Positions 52,619 through 55,152 of a stretch of DNA of 55,152 bases are shown piece after piece. A program made the translations under genes and the position numbers. The notes beneath the pieces are model-generated. The model was not told the DNA's origin. It saw only the letters and a program-made list of their open reading frames with translations, and did no database searches. Location of the stretch: NCBI RefSeq assembly GCF_003721245.1, contig NZ_RIZG01000014.1, positions 1 to 55,152 of the forward strand. The letters run 5' to 3'. Source of the DNA: Marinomonas hwangdonensis. Lineage in GTDB: Bacteria > Pseudomonadota > Gammaproteobacteria > Pseudomonadales > Marinomonadaceae. Every line of letters begins with the position of its first letter. The stretch's first letter is position 1.

Positions 52619-54196
52619 ATGTCGCAAGATATCCATGCTCATAAAATTCTTATTCTTGATTTCGGTTCTCAATACACTCAGCTAATCGCGCGACGTGTTC
52701 GCGAGATTGGTGTTTATTGTGAAGTTCGTGCTTTTGATATGGAAGATCAAGAAGTGATCGACTTCGATCCAAAAGGTATCATCCTTGCTGGTGGTCCTGA
52801 ATCGGTTCCTGAACCAGGTTCGCCACGCGCCCCAGATGCTGTTTTTTCAATGGGCGTGCCTGTCTTCGGGATCTGCTATGGTATGCAAACCATGGCAGAG
52901 CAGTTGGGCGGAAAGGTTCAAGGTTCTGAAATTCGTGAGTTTGGCTACGCGCAAATCCGCAAGCATGAAGGCCCTGTATTGCTCGACGATATTCAAGATC
53001 ACATTGCGAACAACGGTGTGGCTTTGCTAGATGTTTGGATGAGTCATGGCGACAAAGTTATTACCATGCCTGAAGGCTTTTCCTTGATGGCTTCTACAGA
53101 CAGTTGCCCAATTGCTGCGATGGCGAATGAAGCGAAGAAATTTTACGGTGTACAATTTCACCCTGAAGTTACTCATACTTTACAAGGCGGCCGTATTCTA
53201 TCTCGTTTCATTATCGATATTTGTGGTTGTGACACTTTGTGGACGCCGGCAAACATTGCGCAAGACGCCATTGAGCGTATGCAAGAGCAAGTTGGTAACC
53301 GTAAAGTATTGTTAGCTTTGTCTGGTGGCGTAGATTCGTCTGTGGTTGCAGCGCTGCTCCATAAAGCGATTGGCGATCAGTTGACTTGTGTGTTTGTGGA
53401 TAACGGTTTACTTCGTTTGAACGAAGGCGACCAGGTAATGAAAATGTTTGCAGACAACATGGGTGTGAAAGTTATCCGAGTTGATGCAGAGGACTTATTC
53501 CTTGGTAAGTTAGCTGGTGAAAATGATCCTGAGAAGAAACGTAAGATCATTGGTAATACTTTTATCGAGATCTTCGATGAAGAGTCATCTAAATTAGATG
53601 GTATCGATTTTCTTGCGCAGGGCACCATTTACCCTGATGTAATCGAATCAGCAGCGTCTAAAACAGGCAAGGCGCATGTTATCAAGTCCCATCACAATGT
53701 TGGTGGTCTACCTGATGATATGAAGATGGAGCTGGTTGAGCCACTTCGCGAATTGTTTAAAGACGAAGTACGTAAGTTGGGTCTAGAGCTAGGTCTTCCT
53801 TACGACATGGTTTACCGTCATCCGTTCCCAGGGCCAGGTCTTGGTGTTCGTATCTTGGGTGAAGTGAAAAAAGAATACGCTGACATTCTTCGTCGCGCGG
53901 ATGCTATCTTCATCGAAGAGCTTCGTCGCTCTGGTTGGTACGATAAAACAAGCCAAGCTTTCGCTGTCTTCTTGCCAGTTAAATCGGTTGGCGTAGTGGG
54001 TGATGGTCGTCGTTACGAATATGTGGTTGCGCTTCGTGCTGTTGAAACCATCGACTTCATGACAGCTCGTTGGGCTCACCTTCCTTACGAATTGCTAGAA
54101 ACCGTATCTGGTCGCATTATCAACGAAATCGAACACATTTCCCGCGTGACTTACGATGTATCGTCTAAGCCACCTGCGACGATTGAGTGGGAATAA
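52619..54196 (+). CDS. guaA: GMP synthase (glutamine-hydrolysing)
   Basis: A 525-residue two-domain enzyme that aminates XMP to GMP using glutamine and ATP. The N-terminal class I amidotransferase domain has Cys86 in FGICYGMQ and the His-Glu of FHPEVTH; the ATP-pyrophosphatase domain has the P-loop SGGVDSS (235-241); the C-terminal dimerisation domain has [15 protein letters not shown] and ends in PPATIEWE, standard for GuaA. An AAAGGA precedes the ATG by about 10 bases. Confidence 0.98.
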   Translation: MSQDIHAHKILILDFGSQYTQLIARRVREIGVYCEVRAFDMEDQEVIDFDPKGIILAGGPESVPEPGSPRAPDAVFSMGVPVFGICYGMQTMAEQLGGKVQGSEIREFGYAQIRKHEGPVLLDDIQDHIANNGVALLDVWMSHGDKVITMPEGFSLMASTDSCPIAAMANEAKKFYGVQFHPEVTHTLQGGRILSRFIIDICGCDTLWTPANIAQDAIERMQEQVGNRKVLLALSGGVDSSVVAALLHKAIGDQLTCVFVDNGLLRLNEGDQVMKMFADNMGVKVIRVDAEDLFLGKLAGENDPEKKRKIIGNTFIEIFDEESSKLDGIDFLAQGTIYPDVIESAASKTGKAHVIKSHHNVGGLPDDMKMELVEPLRELFKDEVRKLGLELGLPYDMVYRHPFPGPGLGVRILGEVKKEYADILRRADAIFIEELRRSGWYDKTSQAFAVFLPVKSVGVVGDGRRYEYVVALRAVETIDFMTARWAHLPYELLETVSGRIINEIEHISRVTYDVSSKPPATIEWE

Positions 54197-54223
54197 TCCT
54201 TTCTTAATAATGATGTAATAAAG

Positions 54224-54259
54224 CGGCTCTCTTTATAATAAAGAGGGCCGTTTTTGTTT
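54224..54259 (+). terminator. Intrinsic terminator of guaA
   Basis: CGGCTCTCTT (54224-54233) pairs with AAGAGGGCCG (54241-54250, one GU pair), with a 7-base loop and a following TTTTTGTTT. Confidence 0.88.
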
Positions 54260-54294
54260 GTGTGAAATCTCGAAAAAAGTTCTGGAGTGTTGTT

Positions 54295-55008
54295 GTGAAA
54301 TTTCCAACGCCTTTAATAGAAGGGAAACTGATTAAGCGTTATAAGCGCTTTTTGTCGGATATCGAATTGCCGAATGGCGAGGTGGTGGTCGCGCATTGCC
54401 CGAATACGGGATCAATGAAGCGATGTCAGCAAGATGATGCACGTGTATGGATGTCTAAAAGCGATAATTCAAAACGTAAACTTGCTTATACATGGGAGTT
54501 AGTTGAGGTTGATAATAAGTATTTGGCTTGTATCAATACTGGCTATCCAAACAAGCTAGTTGGTGAAGCCATTGCCAATGGTGTTGTGACTGAGCTTGTT
54601 GGATATGCAGAGCAGAAAGCGGAAGTAAAGTATGGTGAAAAAAGTCGTATCGATTGGTTGCTGACGTGTGATGATGGCCGCAAGTGTTATGTGGAAGTTA
54701 AAAACGTTACCTTATTAGAAGAAGACGGATTAGGGTATTTCCCTGATGCGGTGACGGATCGTGGTCGCAAACACTTATATGAACTTGCGAAGATGGTCGA
54801 AGAAGGTCATCGAGCAGTAATGTTCTTCTGTGTGAGCCATACTGGAATAAATTCAGTGACTCCAGCAGTACATATAGATAAAAAATATGCGCAGGCTTTT
54901 GTTGAAGTAGTCGAGAAAGGGGTGGAAGTTATTGCCTATCAAGTGGCGATCGATTCCCAAGAGATGAAAGTGGTGCGATCAGTGCCTGTGGTTATGCCAG
55001 ATCTATGA
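54295..55008 (+). CDS. sfsA: Sugar fermentation stimulation protein SfsA
   Basis: A 237-residue SfsA homologue. An N-terminal OB-like part (RYKRFLSDIELPNGE, AHCPNTGSMKRC) is followed by a nuclease-like domain with GEKSRIDWLL, CYVEVKNVTL and YFPDAVTDRGRKHL. E. coli SfsA was described as a DNA-binding stimulator of maltose metabolism; the fold suggests an endonuclease relative, and the true role is unclear. I start at GTG 54295 because GGAG lies seven bases upstream and homologues begin near FPTPL; an in-frame GTG at 54262 lies almost in the guaA terminator. Confidence 0.92.
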   Translation: MKFPTPLIEGKLIKRYKRFLSDIELPNGEVVVAHCPNTGSMKRCQQDDARVWMSKSDNSKRKLAYTWELVEVDNKYLACINTGYPNKLVGEAIANGVVTELVGYAEQKAEVKYGEKSRIDWLLTCDDGRKCYVEVKNVTLLEEDGLGYFPDAVTDRGRKHLYELAKMVEEGHRAVMFFCVSHTGINSVTPAVHIDKKYAQAFVEVVEKGVEVIAYQVAIDSQEMKVVRSVPVVMPDL

Positions 55009-55033
55009 GAGTAACCAGCTTGTTTTTGTGTTG

Positions 55034-55056
55034 TTTTGGTTATTTAACAACCAAAA
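55034..55056 (+). other. Weak AT-rich hairpin downstream of sfsA
   Basis: TTTTGGTT (55034-55041) pairs with AACCAAAA (55049-55056) across a 7-base loop, but no T-run follows. A possible inefficient terminator. The rest of the tail to 55152 is AT-rich and shows no gene; it is probably the start of a promoter region for the next gene. Confidence 0.35.
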
Positions 55057-55152
55057 AAGGCGTTCTTTGATGGTTTTATGAACGAATACCCTTTTATTTA
55101 AAATAAATTAAAAGAAAATTCCGAAAAAGGTTGCACAAAATCTATAGATCTT

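Overview
This window looks like a chromosomal segment of a marine gammaproteobacterium in or near the Oceanospirillales/Pseudomonadales. A Marinomonas-like genome is my best guess. The reasons are a Crc-type protein beside pyrE, the housekeeping order crc/pyrE/slmA/argB/dut/coaBC/radC/rpmB/rpmG/mutM that resembles Pseudomonas, a short-Q-loop (CioAB-type) bd oxidase, and moderate GC content. No rRNA or tRNA gene is present to settle the taxonomy. Genes are densely packed on both strands. The only mobile-element trace is what looks like one terminal repeat of an IS3-type element at the extreme left edge.

Layout. 1-7.7 kb: housekeeping block (crc, pyrE, slmA, argB, dut, coaBC, radC, rpmB, rpmG, mutM). 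7.9-13.1 kb: nucleoside ABC importer (BMP-family binding protein, double ATPase, two permeases) plus cytidine deaminase. 13.1-18.7 kb: AbrB-type membrane protein, a Pat-like lysine acetyltransferase, a divergent HDAC-family deacetylase and a GlxA-type AraC regulator. 18.9-22.9 kb: sulfate ABC importer sbp-cysT-cysW-cysA. 23.3-24.8 kb: a membrane chemoreceptor. 24.9-27.2 kb: trpR-trpE-trpG with a consensus-like Trp operator. 27.3-31.7 kb: elyC, a small-molecule kinase, hrpB. 31.8-39.4 kb: OmpR-type regulator and TorS-like hybrid kinase, followed by a fructose-type ABC importer (frcBCA) and an orphan sugar-binding protein. 39.5-43.2 kb: AEC carrier, small MscS, a conserved small protein, a voltage-gated channel with an acidic, calcium-channel-like filter, and an EamA exporter. 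43.3-49.5 kb: a cyanide-insensitive bd oxidase operon divergent from a histidine kinase/sigma-54 activator pair. 49.6-55.0 kb: xseA, guaB, guaA, sfsA.

The most interesting region is 45.9-46.3 kb. Reading toward the oxidase operon there is a near-consensus sigma-54 promoter (GG and GC correctly spaced). Two near-identical palindromes (GTAAAC-N3-GTTTAC type, 34 bp apart) lie about 95 and 130 bp upstream of it, which is the usual position for NtrC-type enhancers. A perfect FNR/Anr box lies just downstream of the predicted start. A 38-codon small membrane ORF with a good ribosome binding site precedes cioA. The divergent genes encode exactly the kind of regulator that needs such sites. I infer a dedicated two-component, sigma-54-driven switch for a CioAB oxidase, with the kinase gene probably autoregulated because one palindrome overlaps its ribosome binding site.
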